64,000 bases of DNA, taken from assembly GCF_051622035.1 (NCBI RefSeq), contig NC_135356.1:28674839-28738838 (forward strand), given 5' to 3'. Positions 46,738 to 57,337 of the stretch are shown in pieces. Below the pieces are notes generated by a model, which saw only the letters and a list, made by a program, of their open reading frames with translations, did not search any database and was not told the DNA's origin. The number at the start of each line of letters is the position of its first letter. Position 1 is the stretch's first letter. This DNA comes from Arctopsyche grandis (lineage: Eukaryota > Arthropoda > Insecta > Trichoptera > Hydropsychidae). The translations under genes and the position numbers were made by a program.

Positions 46738-48204
46738 TGATTCGGACTGAATTTTTTTTACATGTAATATAAATAATAATATTTATAACCTTATATTTTT
46801 TAAATATTTTTATCTGAACCGAAAGTAGTACTTTTACTATAGAGAATCGAAGTTTTTTATGTTTTTCTCAGAAACCGTTTGGTTTATTCAACTGAATCAT
46901 ATCTAGTTTTAATTTGCAATTATTATTATCCGCTATTTTATAGCTTATAATTTTATAAGCTATAAAATAGCGGGATATTTTTAACACCGTTAGTCCTATC
47001 AAACTGAAATTTAGTATCGCTTACTGAAATTCTTATCGACACGACGTAAATTTATTTCAAATTTTTAAGTTGACCGGAAATGGTACCTCCCCTTATAGGT
47101 GTCCTCTTTTTTTTTAAGTTTTTGAATTCATTTATCTCCCAAACCACTAACTGAATTGGACTGAATTTTTTTTAAGTATGATAGAAATAATAATTTTTAA
47201 AATATCGTATTTTTTAAATATTTCTATCTGAACCGGAAGTAGTACTTTTACTCTAGAGAATCGAGGTTTTTTATGTTTTTCTCAGAAACCTTTTGGTTTA
47301 TTGAACTGAAATTTCATATTTAAAATTTTATATCTTAATACCAAGTTATTTATAAAATTTAGTAAGCATCCGTCAACCGGAAGTGGCAGTTTAATCTTGT
47401 TCGATTTTTCTTCCACTATTTTTTTCGACCCCTTAAACATGTATGTTCGTCACAAAAAAATTCAAGTATAATTCTTGTATCAATGTGATGAAAATAAAAA
47501 AAAAATATTAAATTTTATAAACCGGAAGTGGGAATTTTTTCTCTTAGAAAGGTTGAAAATGTTGTGCCCACTACTCTGTCCACACCCCTCAACGTATTAA
47601 GCTGAACATTTATATTTCTATCCTTTATGTACTAACTTAGAGCTGGTAGGATTTTGGTCAGAATTCGTAAGCCGGAAGTAGTATTTTTTTTTAAAACAAT
47701 TTTTCATTATTTTTTCATTGTTTTATTTTGACCTTTTAAATTATTTTAAGCTTCTTGATATTTATTGTGTATAATAAAAATAGTGATTTTAAGTGAAAAT
47801 AAAAAAAAAATCACTTAATTTAACGAACCGGAAGTGGGATTTTTTTCCTCGTAGAAAGGTCAAAAATGTTGTGCCCACTACTCTGTCCACAATTTGTAAA
47901 CAGGAAGTAGTATTTTTTTTTTAAACAATATTTCATTATTTTATTTTGGCCTTAAAAATTATTTTTATTTTCTTGATATTTAATGGGTTAATACTGATAG
48001 TGATTTTTAGTAATAAAAAAAATTTGAACAAAATCTGACAACCGGAAGTAGAACTTTTGTTTTGTGCAAGTTTCCATACATTTGCGCTCAATTTGTATCG
48101 CTATCATAGTCATTAGTTCAATATCGAATTTTGTTTTGTAACCTTCTTATATTCCTCAAATACCTAGATAAAGTCATGGGTTGGTCACACCCGATTTTTT
48201 TTAC
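46738..48204 (-). repeat. R-family repeat, copy R4 (full-length class, with internal duplication)
   Basis: An inverted copy of R5. At least nine GAACCGGAAGTAGTA-like motifs are spaced about 100-200 bp apart. It contains a perfect hairpin, CGCTATTTTATAGCTTATAA and its complement, at about 46930-46970, where a truncated second copy joins head to head. It ends GTCATGGGTTGGTCACACCC. No open frame. Confidence 0.8.
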
Positions 48205-48559
48205 TAGACTTGTCTATGTTTCACTTCGTTAATGATTCAGTATCTATTCCTACAGTCTTCCGATCGTTTTGAAACTTTGCCATTTAACGCGGTTTGGTCT
48301 ACGATGGAAATTTAAATCGATTCTGATAGTTTAATGGTGAAAAATAATTGTAATAAACACGTCTATTAATTTATCTTTTTCACACAATATCTTATAAAAT
48401 TTGCATTATAGGCTCTCATTTTCTCTCATTTATATTTTTACTTCATTAATAGGTTATATAACTTAAATACTTATAGCACTATATTGTAAACTTGTTATTT
48501 TTATATCTAAATATGTCCTTCTTTATGTATATTATATTGTTATTTATAAATAGGACTTG

Positions 48560-48960
48560 GATTTTTTTGATTTTTAAATGCTTTTTATTATTACGAAATT
48601 ATGTTCACAATACATCTTATATCTATTTTAATAGCTACTGATCTACTGATCATTTTCTATTTTACAATTTAAATTTAATTTGGTTAGTAATCATAGTATT
48701 ATATTATTCTAATGTTAATCTAAAGCATAATAGGAAAAAGAGCTCAAAAACCTATTTACAATCCTTATAAATGTTCATAATACATCTAATACATAATATT
48801 AATTAAAGACACTCTAAAGTCGATGACCTAAAGCAGATTGTGTTTAGGTAATCTGTGTTAATAGGACTCGGATGATATTTTGTTTCTCTTTATTTTTATG
48901 CATTTCGATATCTGCTGTCTGTTGATTTTTCAAGGGAACAATTTAAACGTCCATTTTATA
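48560..48960 (+). repeat. Interspersed repeat family N, copy 2
   Basis: ACTGATCTACTGATCATTTT, GCATAATAGGAAAAAGAGCT, CTAATACATAATATTAATTA, GTCGATGACCTAAAGCAGAT, ACTCGGATG and TGTCTGTTGATTTTTCAA in the same order as 56490-57235, but without the 420-bp insert carrying the RT fragment. Confidence 0.75.
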
Positions 48961-49885
48961 AAACAAATGGGCATTTAAAAAATTTTGTACATTTTTTTTG
49001 TGCATCCCTCAATGACGTATACAGATTGCATTAGAAACTTTTGCTTTGATCATTGAAAAAAATATTTGCTAATTAAAAAGCGGCTGTTTTCTACTTAAAA
49101 AGCGGCTATTTGCTACTTAAAAAGAGGATGTTTGCTACTTAAATGTGTATTTCAATGACCAAAATACGAACCGACAACGACCAACGCTTCTCTCTACTGG
49201 ATCCCTTCTTTTTTACTCTTCGGCTTGCGGTCTTCGAAACCTACGACCTTGGTTTCGACTGTACGACCTGACATCATCATCCATGTTCATACGTAATACG
49301 TAAACAAAAGTAAACACTTTTGACGGTTGACATTATTTGGTATTTGTGTTAATACAAATTTGGTTGGTATATGTATTTAATAAGTTTGTATTTTTATAAT
49401 TTAATATTTTTAGTTTTATATACTTTTTTCACTTATTGTTATTTTGTATAAATGGATTTGTACACTTTTTCCATCGTGATTAAATTACATTCTTGATTAT
49501 TTTCTTTATACTTGCTACAATGGTAGTTTTAAACAAGCTTGTACGCACCATGTAGTATAATTATATTATTTGTATTTAATATGTACTTTCATGATATATT
49601 TTAAATATTAAATATTTTAATAATAAATAAATTGTCTATAAATAAGCTTTTATAAATTTTTAATGTGGTCTACCTTCACGTTTACACTTTAGTATGCGGT
49701 CTACCTTCTCGTTTTTACTTTAATATGCAGTGTCGCTTTCTCAGTTCTCGCGTGTGATAGTGAGACTGAATAATACCGACCCTAAGAACCTAATCTTAAA
49801 TTAATTGGGCCAACCTTAACTTAGCCTAACCTAACTTGACCCTTAAATAAATAGGTGTTGGCTGCTAAGATAAGTTTTTTTTTGT
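48961..49885. other. Intergenic; three short tandem units
   Basis: 49075-49145 holds three 27-bp units around CTACTTAAAAAGCGGCT. The rest is AT-rich with no gene. CCTAACCTAAC near 49823 is too short to be telomeric. Confidence 0.5.
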
Positions 49886-50061
49886 GAAAATATTGATGAA
49901 ATAAAACTTCAAGGTAGTCAAGGAAATGTGTTTGTTGGTAACCACAATACCAGTTGAAGAGTTCCAACCATCACTTGAAACGGGAACGGAAACGCAACGG
50001 GAACGGGAACGGGAATTGAATGCCTTATTCTGGCATTGCAACGCATGCCGGGTTCAGCTAA
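49886..50061 (+). mobile_element. Helitron-like family B 3' fragment (B5)
   Basis: GGTAACCACAATACCAGTTG is shared with B4. It ends in (GGGAAC)n, GGCATTGCAACGCATGCCGG and GTTCAGCTA, with the last G lost. Confidence 0.6.
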
Positions 50062-50555
50062 AATATTAAATTATTATTGAATATTAGTTCATATTAAAAC
50101 TATTTGGAGTACGGAGCGGAGTTGGAGCAGTACTTGAGTGTCGGAGCCAGTTGTGTTATGCTAAATAAAAATGTACCAGGGTGGTGTTTAATGTTTACGA
50201 CCCCCCCCCCCCCCCTTAAACACTCTTTTCGTTACTTAAAAAATATGTATCCTAATATTGGTAGTACAAATATGTATAAAAAAAAATCAAACGCTAATTA
50301 ACTTAATTAATTAAAAGTCAATCAAAATGGTCTGAGTAAGTTATTATTTTTTGCAATATAATAATATACAATGTTGAAGATTCGATTTCGGCATCATTCA
50401 AAGTGTCTATAATTTTTTCAACGGGTTGTTGTTTGGCTGTTTTTAAAAATTTGTCTGCACTCAAATGGGTATTTGAGTGAGGATACGGTTATAGTCACCA
50501 AATGTTAAAACGAGAGTCTGCTCACAATATTTGGTATACAAAATTTTATATGAAA
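50062..50555. other. Intergenic, no gene supported
   Basis: A poly-C run of about 15 is at 50200-50215. The 65-codon frame across it is not protein-like. Confidence 0.45.
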
Positions 50556-50822
50556 CTAGCTGCTCTCATTCCTGTTCCCGTTTCCGTAATAGTGCGAAGT
50601 AGGCGCGGCGCGATTATTGTCATTGAAGGCGGGATAGCTTTACTTTCGCGTTAGTAAAATCGTAATTATAAATATTATTAAGAGGTTATTTTTTCACAGT
50701 AATCTTTCCGGATATGCATACAACAAATCCTGAAAGTTCCATCGTAATCGGTTCAGTGGTTTAGTAGCCTATTCGAGACACACACACACACACACACACG
50801 ACAGACATTCATTTTTATATAT
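50556..50822 (-). mobile_element. Helitron-like family B copy (B6)
   Basis: CTAG at 50556-50559 is its 3' end on the minus strand. The interior matches B1 (CGCGATTATTGTCATTGAAG, AAAGCTATCCCGCCTTCA-type sequence) and the 5' end has (TG)n and ATATATAAAAATGAATGTC. Confidence 0.65.
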
Positions 50823-50825
50823 GTA

Positions 50826-51131
50826 CTAGCTGAACCCCGGCATGCGTTGCAATGCCATAATAACGCATGCAATTCCCGTTCCCGTTACCGTTCGTGTTCT
50901 CGTTCCCGTTCCCATTTGTCGGAAAAACGCAGGCAGCGAACACATTTGAAATTATTGCGTTGCAATGACACTCATTCCCGTTTTTCCCGTTTCCATTCCT
51001 GTTTTTTTTTTCACGGAAATCTTTCCGGACATGCATACGACAAATCCTGAAGGTTCCATCGTAATCGGTTCTGTGGTTTAGGAGCCTATACGAGGCACAC
51101 ACCGACATTCAATTTTATATACATATATAGA
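50826..51131 (-). mobile_element. Helitron-like family B copy (B7), empty MITE site
   Basis: CTAG at 50826-50829 (3') and TC at 51131-51130 (5'). GCGTTGCAATGACACTCATT at about 50958 is the target site without the MITE that occupies it in B8. It abuts B8 exactly. Confidence 0.75.
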
Positions 51132-51845
51132 CTAGCTAAACCCGGCATGCGTTGCAATGCCACAATAACGCACGCAATTTCCGTTCCCGTTCCCATTCTC
51201 GTTCCCGTTCCCGTTCCCGTTCTCATTCGCGTTCCCGTTCCTGTTTTCGTTCCCGTTCCCATTTGTCGGAAAAACGCAGGCAGAGAACACGTTGGTCGCG
51301 ACGCGAAAACATTTCAAATTATAGCGTTGTAATGACTAGAGGTAGGATAGCCAAGGTGCCGCTCATTGTTCCATTGTTGTAAATCCTTTGTAAAAAAGGT
51401 TTGACAAACCTTTAACAATGCATTTACAACATTTGAACAATACGCATGAACGGCACCCTCTGGGTCCGGGCTTTAGTAATGACTAGACATATGATAGACA
51501 CAGTGCTTTTTCCAGGAATTGGGGCGGTTTAGCTCTATTTACAAAGCTAGAGTCCAAAAAAAAAACGTTCGGCGAACCTTTAACAATGCAATGAACAATA
51601 CGCAGCACCTGTTTTTTTCTGTTTTTTCGCAGGGTCTGTTTTTTTGCCTGCAAACTTGGTTATCCTACCTCTAGTAATGACACCCATTCCCATTTTTCCC
51701 TTTCCGTTCCCGTCTTTTTTTTCAGTTATCTTTCCGGACATGCATACAAAAAATCCTGAAAGTTCCATCGTAATCGGTTCAGTGGTTTAGGAGCCTATTC
51801 GAGATACACACACAGACATTCAATTTTATATTTTATATGTAGATA
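51132..51845 (-). mobile_element. Helitron-like family B copy (B8) carrying a nested MITE
   Basis: CTAG at 51132-51135, directly next to the TC end of B7. Its body is interrupted by the MITE at 51339-51675. The CCCGTT tandem run at 51182-51262 makes Arg/Ser-rich and Asn/Gly-rich frames that are artefacts. Confidence 0.75.
51339..51675 (-). mobile_element. MITE (family F relative) with 24-bp TIRs, single copy in B8
   Basis: Ends CTAGAGGTAGGATAGCCAAG and CTTGGTTATCCTACCTCTAG, flanked on both sides by TAATGA. Comparing with the empty site in B7 (GCAATGAC) supports a target duplication of about 5-6 bp. The interior has nested inverted segments (GTTTGACAAACCTTTAAC; TCGGCGAACCTTTAAC). No coding. 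Confidence 0.75.
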
Positions 51846-51959
51846 GATTTATATATTTTTATTTTTATATGTAGATAGATTTGAATCGAAAAACAATAAT
51901 ATTCAACCAATAAAATCGTAGCCATAAACTTGTTTTCGATTCCCAACAAAAAATTCTTA

Positions 51960-52720
51960 CTTTTATTTTATTTTATTTATTGAAAAATCAACAGACAACA
52001 AGATGTAGACATGCATAAAAGCAAATAGTAAACATATAATATATATAACATCCGAGTCCAATTACAGATTTTTACAAAGATAAACAAATGAAAAAGATAT
52101 TTACAAACATACTGACTTAAAAAGTCTCTTACGAAATTATATTATATTAGATAAGAAATAATTAAAAAAAATAAAGAAATTATTTTCCGCCCTTACAATG
52201 TTACAAAACATTTCACGAACGCGACAGCATACTTGAGTGAGTGTCGCACTACATCGGACCAACTACATACATACATATAATACCAAACTCTTTCCAAGCT
52301 CCCAGTAATACAAAATAAATCCCTAAAAATAATTTATAATACAACCACATATACTAAATTGAATAAACTGAATGCCATACATAATATTCCGTTTGTTACA
52401 GACATTTCTAACAAACTAACCAGTAGATTCTATGACAGAATCACTAATAACCATACTAACACACTTGTGAAGAGTCTCGGTGATTACAATAAAATGTCTA
52501 TACCCTTCAGGTATAACACACAGATTACCTAAACACAATCTCCTTTAGGTCATCGACTTTAATTAATATTATGTATTAGATGTATTATGACCATTTATAT
52601 AAGAATTTTAAATAGGTTTTTCCTATTATGCTGTACATATCAACATTAGAATAATAAAATACTATGATTATTAACAAAATTAAATTAAAATTGTAAAATA
52701 GAAAATGATCAGTAGATCAG
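51960..52720 (-). repeat. Repeat family N, copy 3 (inverted), with RT-like insert
   Basis: The complement of 56490-57235. The plus strand carries, at about 52285-52530, IQNKSLKIIYNTTTYTKLNK, then IPFVTDISNKLTSRFYDRIT and TLVKSLGDYNKMSIPFRYNT, a Jockey-type post-RT C-terminus, without stops until the natural end. Confidence 0.75.
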
Positions 52721-52724
52721 TAAA

Positions 52725-54255
52725 AAAAATTTGGGTGTGACCAACCCATGACTTTATCTATATATTTGAGGAATATAATAAGGTTACAAAACAAAATTCG
52801 ATATTGAACTGATGACTATGATAGTGATACAAATTGAGCGCAAATGTATGGAAACTTGCACAAAACAAAAGTTCTACTTCCGGTTGTCAGATTTTGTTCA
52901 AATTTTTTTTATTACCAAAAATCACTACCAGTATTATACTCATTAAATATCAAGAAAATAAAAATAATTTTACAGGTCAAAATAAAATAATGAAATATTG
53001 TTTTAAAAAAAAATACTACTTCCGGTTAACAAATTCTGACCAAAAGCCTACCAGCTCTAAGTTAGTACATAAAAAATAGAAATATAAATTTTCAGCTTAG
53101 TACGTTCAGGGGTGTGGACAGAGTAGCGGGCACAACATTTTTGACCTTTCTACGAGAAAAAAAATCCCACTTCCGGTTCATTAAATTAAGTGTTTTTTTT
53201 TTATTTTTACTTAAAATCACTATTTTTATCATACACAATAAATATCAAGAAGCTTAAAATAATTTAAAAGGTCAAAATAAAACAATGAAAAAATAATGAA
53301 AAATTGTTTTAAAAAAAAAAACTACTTCCGGCTTACGAATTCTGAACAAAACCCTACCAGCTCTAAGTTAGTACATAAAGGATAGAAATATAAATTTTCA
53401 GCTTAATGCGTTCAGGGGTGTGGACAGAGTAGTGGGCACAACATTTTCGACCTTTCTAAGAGAAAAAAATCCCACTTCCGGTTTATAAAATATAATAATT
53501 TTTTTTTGTTTTCATCAAATTGATACAAGAATTATACTTGAATTTTTTTGTGACGAACACACATGTTTAAGGGGTCGAAAAAAATAGTGGAAGAAAAATC
53601 GAACAAGAGTAAACTACTACTTCCGGTTGACGGATGCTAACTAAATTTTATAATTAACTTGGTATTAAACTTAAACTTCTAGATATGAAATTTCAATTCA
53701 ATAAACCAAAAGGTTTCTGAAAAAAACATAAAAAACTTCGATTCTCTAGAGTAAAAGTACTGCTTCCCGTTCAGATAGAATTATTTAAAAAATATGAGAT
53801 TATCAAAATTATTATTTGTATTATATTTAAAAAAAATTCAGTCCGATTCAGTTAGTGGTTTGGGAGATAATTGAATTCAAAAACTTAAAAAAAGAGGACA
53901 CCTATAAGGCGAGGTACCATTTCCGGTCAACTTAAAAATTTGAAAAAAATTTACGTCGTGTCGATAAGAATTTCAGTAACCGATACTAAGTTTCAGTTCG
54001 ATAGGACTAACGGTGTTAAAAATATCCCCAAAATACACACACACACAGACACACACACAGACACACACACAGACACACACACACACACACACAGACACAC
54101 ACACACACACACACACACACATTTTTTTCTAGATCATGAAAACGTGATCAGTGATCGATTCTGATTTCGAATCAGTCAAAATCTCGAGTTCGAATTTTCG
54201 CATGATCACAAAACTTCGTCTATTGTTACTATGTACGTACATAGATAAAGTAAAA
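52725..54255 (+). repeat. R-family repeat, copy R5 (reference full-length)
   Basis: It begins GGGTGTGACCAACCCATGAC then TTTATCTA, and ends ATTGTTACTATGTACGTACA then TAGATAAAGT; the ends share an inverted ACTTTATCTA. Modules of about 150 bp each carry TACTTCCGGTT or CACTTCCGGTT (the complement of AACCGGAAGT). No coding capacity. A CA-type microsatellite lies near the end. Confidence 0.8.
54037..54121. repeat. (ACACAG)n-interrupted CA microsatellite
   Basis: CA repeats regularly broken by G (CACAGACACACACACAGACA), at the position where other R copies have a short ACACAC. It makes a Thr/His/Asp artefact frame. Confidence 0.9.
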
Positions 54256-54289
54256 AGGGTGCATGGTAAACGGTACTATGTATATATAT

Positions 54290-54680
54290 ATAATATATAT
54301 GAGTGGCATGCGGTGAAATTATCTCTCTTTTTGTCATACAGCCTTGTTTAATGTGCGCGCACAGAATACGGAAGGAAAAGCCTGTTCCTCTTGATCCTGT
54401 TGTATCCTGCTCGCGCAAATTAAGTGAGTATGTACGACGGGGGAGAGACCTTTTTTTTTATCTTTCGACTTAAGATCTTTCGATTTTCGATCTTTGCCTT
54501 CCGATATTTGCGTTTTCGGGCGTTTCACTTTCGGTCCCGTGAGATAGACCCTTAAAATAGATATAAGATGTATTGTGAACGGGCGCACCTCAGGGGATCG
54601 AATTAGAAATGCACGAAAAACCAAATATCGGAAGGCAAAAATCGGAAATCGAAAGATCTTAAGTCTAAAGATAAAAAAGG
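54290..54680. repeat. Low-complexity TTTCGATCTTTCGA and GCAGGATACAA repeats
   Basis: CTTAAGATCTTTCGATTTTC, GATCTTTGCCTTCCGATATT and TTGATCCTGTTGTATCCTGC also occur at 23150-23415, 55370-55410 and 56225-56480, together with GGCATGCGGTGAAATTATCT. This is a separate interspersed family, probably the interior of the element nested in MITE C1. Confidence 0.6.
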
Positions 54681-54689
54681 GTGCATGGT

Positions 54690-55375
54690 AAACGGTACAT
54701 ACTCACGTACATTGAGCATTTAGAGACAATCCAGAAGCGTTTTTTGCGCCATTTATCGTATAAGACTGGTCTTAATTGTTAACTGGTCTAAAACTGTTAC
54801 CATCTTATAATGACAGACTTTCTTTTTTCCATATTGCAAGTTTGTCTCAGCGCAGAAGGGTATCTGATTTGTTAATTTTATATAAGATTACTAATGGTAT
54901 TATTGACACATCTGTTTTAAGTGAGATTAACTTATTGACGTTAATGCCCGATTCACCAGATGCACAAATCTTTTTTATCCACCAATTTGTAAAAGCAATA
55001 CTTTTTTCAATAGTGCAATCGTTCGTATATGCCGTATTTACGATAGCTTAGATGATTGTTCTGACCTCTTTAGTGACTCTTTGAGTATTTTTAGGACAAA
55101 GGTGAAGAAAATAATATGTGATTGATTTGCTTCTTCGCCTTCATCGTCTTTCTTTTTCTTTTTTACTTTATCTGTTTCTTTTCTTTTTTTTAAATCTTGA
55201 TGTTTTTGTATTTTTACTTTTTTAATATCACCATGTGGTGCTCACTGTAAATGGAATATTATATTTTTATTTATGTTTATTATTATTTTTTGTCTCACTA
55301 TACAACTTTCTTTTTATATTTTATTCTGTATGTGTGCCTATTTAAATAAATAAATAAAAATACTCACTTAATTTG
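54690..55375 (+). pseudogene. Jockey-like non-LTR retrotransposon, C-terminal RT fragment and 3' UTR
   Basis: Frames give IEHLETIQKRFLRHLSYKTG, LKLLPSYNDRLSFFHIASLS, QRRRVSDLLILYKITNGIID and, after a frameshift, a DLF.DSL..F.TKVK end. This is the usual C-terminal order. The 3' UTR (ACCATGTGGTGCTCACTG, ATTTTATTCTGTATGTGTGC) ends in ATTTAAATAAATAAATAAAA; the same UTR is at 9400-9600. Confidence 0.8.
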
Positions 55376-56489
55376 CGCGAGCAGGATACAACAGGAACAA
55401 GAGGAACATGATCACTATTATTATACATCTATCTTTGAATTACATACATATATGTATGTATATCGAAGATCCGAAATCTAACTGCTCGTATCCAGTTATT
55501 TCATATGCACGAACTATGTACTATAAATGCACAAGTGCTATATCTCTCCTTCTGAAGTATTCGAATCGCAGAGGGTGATCGATACTTTCCAGACAGTTGC
55601 ACTAAAAAAATAATTTTTCGACAAGTTGAATAATATGCAAATCCAATTTCTGCTCTCGAATTCAATTTGGAAGCAAGTTTGTCTGGAATCGATAGCGCTG
55701 AAAATTTTTGCTGTTATATTTTCTGTTGCTATATTCAAATTCGTGACTAAGTCAATTTTGATAAAACTTTTATTTGTGTTGCTTCTGTTCTATCTTGGCT
55801 GCGAGATGAAAGTGAATTTAAATTATATTGAACCTTTGTACATACGTATTTTGTATGTAGCAGTGATAGCAAATTGGATTACCGTCTGAAAGACTCATAA
55901 TTTCGACTATTTTTTTATTTTTATATGAGTTTTCTCAAATTTAACTCAGCATATGAGCCGTTATATTTAAACCGCGGAAATCCAATTTTTCAAAAACGCT
56001 TTCTGTTTGACTTCATTGACAAATTGTTATCTTCTTTGATTTGATATTTCCAGACATCTTTTGATAATTCTATTTTTTTTAACTTATTTTGATTTGAAAT
56101 GCCCAGAATTTTCTGAAAAGCAGAATAAACGTATTACAGGCCACCAATATTTTTACAAGACCTATTTTTAAATCGATAAACCCAAATCATTATATTTAAT
56201 GTTTTGCGTTTTGTCTCCCGTTTAATCTCTCATTTAATTTGCACGAGCAGGATACAAGAGGAGCAGGCTTTTCCTCCCGTATTCTGCGCGCGCACATTAA
56301 TACGGGGGGGAAAAGCCTGTTCCTCTTGTTCCTGTTGTATCCTGCTCGCACAAATTAAGTGAGTATGTACCGTTTATCATGCACGCTTTTTTTTGATCTT
56401 TCGACTTAAGATCTTTCGATTTTCGATCTTTGCCTTCCGATATTTGCATTTTCGGGCGTTTCACTTTCGGTCCCGTGAGGGAGACCGCT
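55376..56489. other. Intergenic, mostly unidentified
   Basis: The 87-codon frame at 55626-55889 has a hydrophobic stretch but no recognised motif. GCAGGATACAAGAGGAGCAG-type repeats lie at 56240-56360 in both orientations. Confidence 0.4.
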
Positions 56490-57235
56490 ATTTTAATAGC
56501 TACTGATCTACTGATCATTTTCTATTTTACAATTTTAATTTAATTTTGTTAATAATCATAGTATTATATTATTCTAATGTTAATATGTACAGCATAATAG
56601 GAAAAAGAGCTCAAAAACCTATTTATAATTCTTATATAAATGCTCATAATACATCTAATACATAATATTAATTAAAGTCGATGACCTAAAGGAGATTGTG
56701 TTTAGGTAATCTATGTGTTATACCTGAAGGGTATAGACATTTTGTTGTAATCACCGAGACTCTTCACAAGTGTGTTAGTATGGTTATTAGTGATTCTGTC
56801 ATAGAATCTACTGGTTAGTTTGTTAGAAATGTCTATAACAAACGGAATATTATGTATGGCATTCAGTTTTTTCAATTTAGTATATATGGGTGTATTATAA
56901 ATTATTTTTAGGGATTTATTTTGTATTACTATATGTATTATATGTATGTATGTAGTTGGTCCGATGTAGTGCGACACTCACTCAAGTATGCTGTCGCGTT
57001 CGTGAAATGTTTTGTAACATTGTAAGGGCGGAAAATAATTTCTTTATTTTTTTTTAATTATTTCTTATCTAATATAATATAATTTCGTAAGAGACTTTTT
57101 AAGTCAGTATGTTTGTAAATATATTTTTCTTTGTAAAAATCTGTAATTATACTCGGATGTTATATATATTATATATTTACTCTTTGTTTTTATGCATGTC
57201 TACATCTACATAAATAAAATAAAATAAAAGTAAGA
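56490..57235 (+). repeat. Repeat family N, copy 4, with antisense RT-like insert
   Basis: N blocks flank an insert of about 420 bp (56723-57140). Its minus strand (56711-56977) encodes IQNKSLKIIYNTPIYTKLKK, IPFVIDISNKLTSRFYDRIT and TLVKSLGDYNKMSIPFRYNT, nearly identical to 52285-52530. The right part overlaps a family-A 5' end (TCTAATATAATATAATTTCG, 57068). Confidence 0.7.
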
Positions 57236-57337
57236 ATTTTTGGTTGGGAATCGAAAACAAGTCACTTAGTTTCTATGGCTACGATTTGATTGGTTGAATA
57301 TTATTTTTTTTCGATTCAAATCTATCTACATATATCT

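Noticed and set aside
49800..49840. Telomere-type CCTAA repeat
   Set aside because: Only two adjacent units in diverged sequence.
50815..51382. Arg/Ser-rich and Asn/Gly-rich open frames
   Set aside because: Artefacts of (CCCGTT)n / (GGGAAC)n runs in Helitron-like family B.
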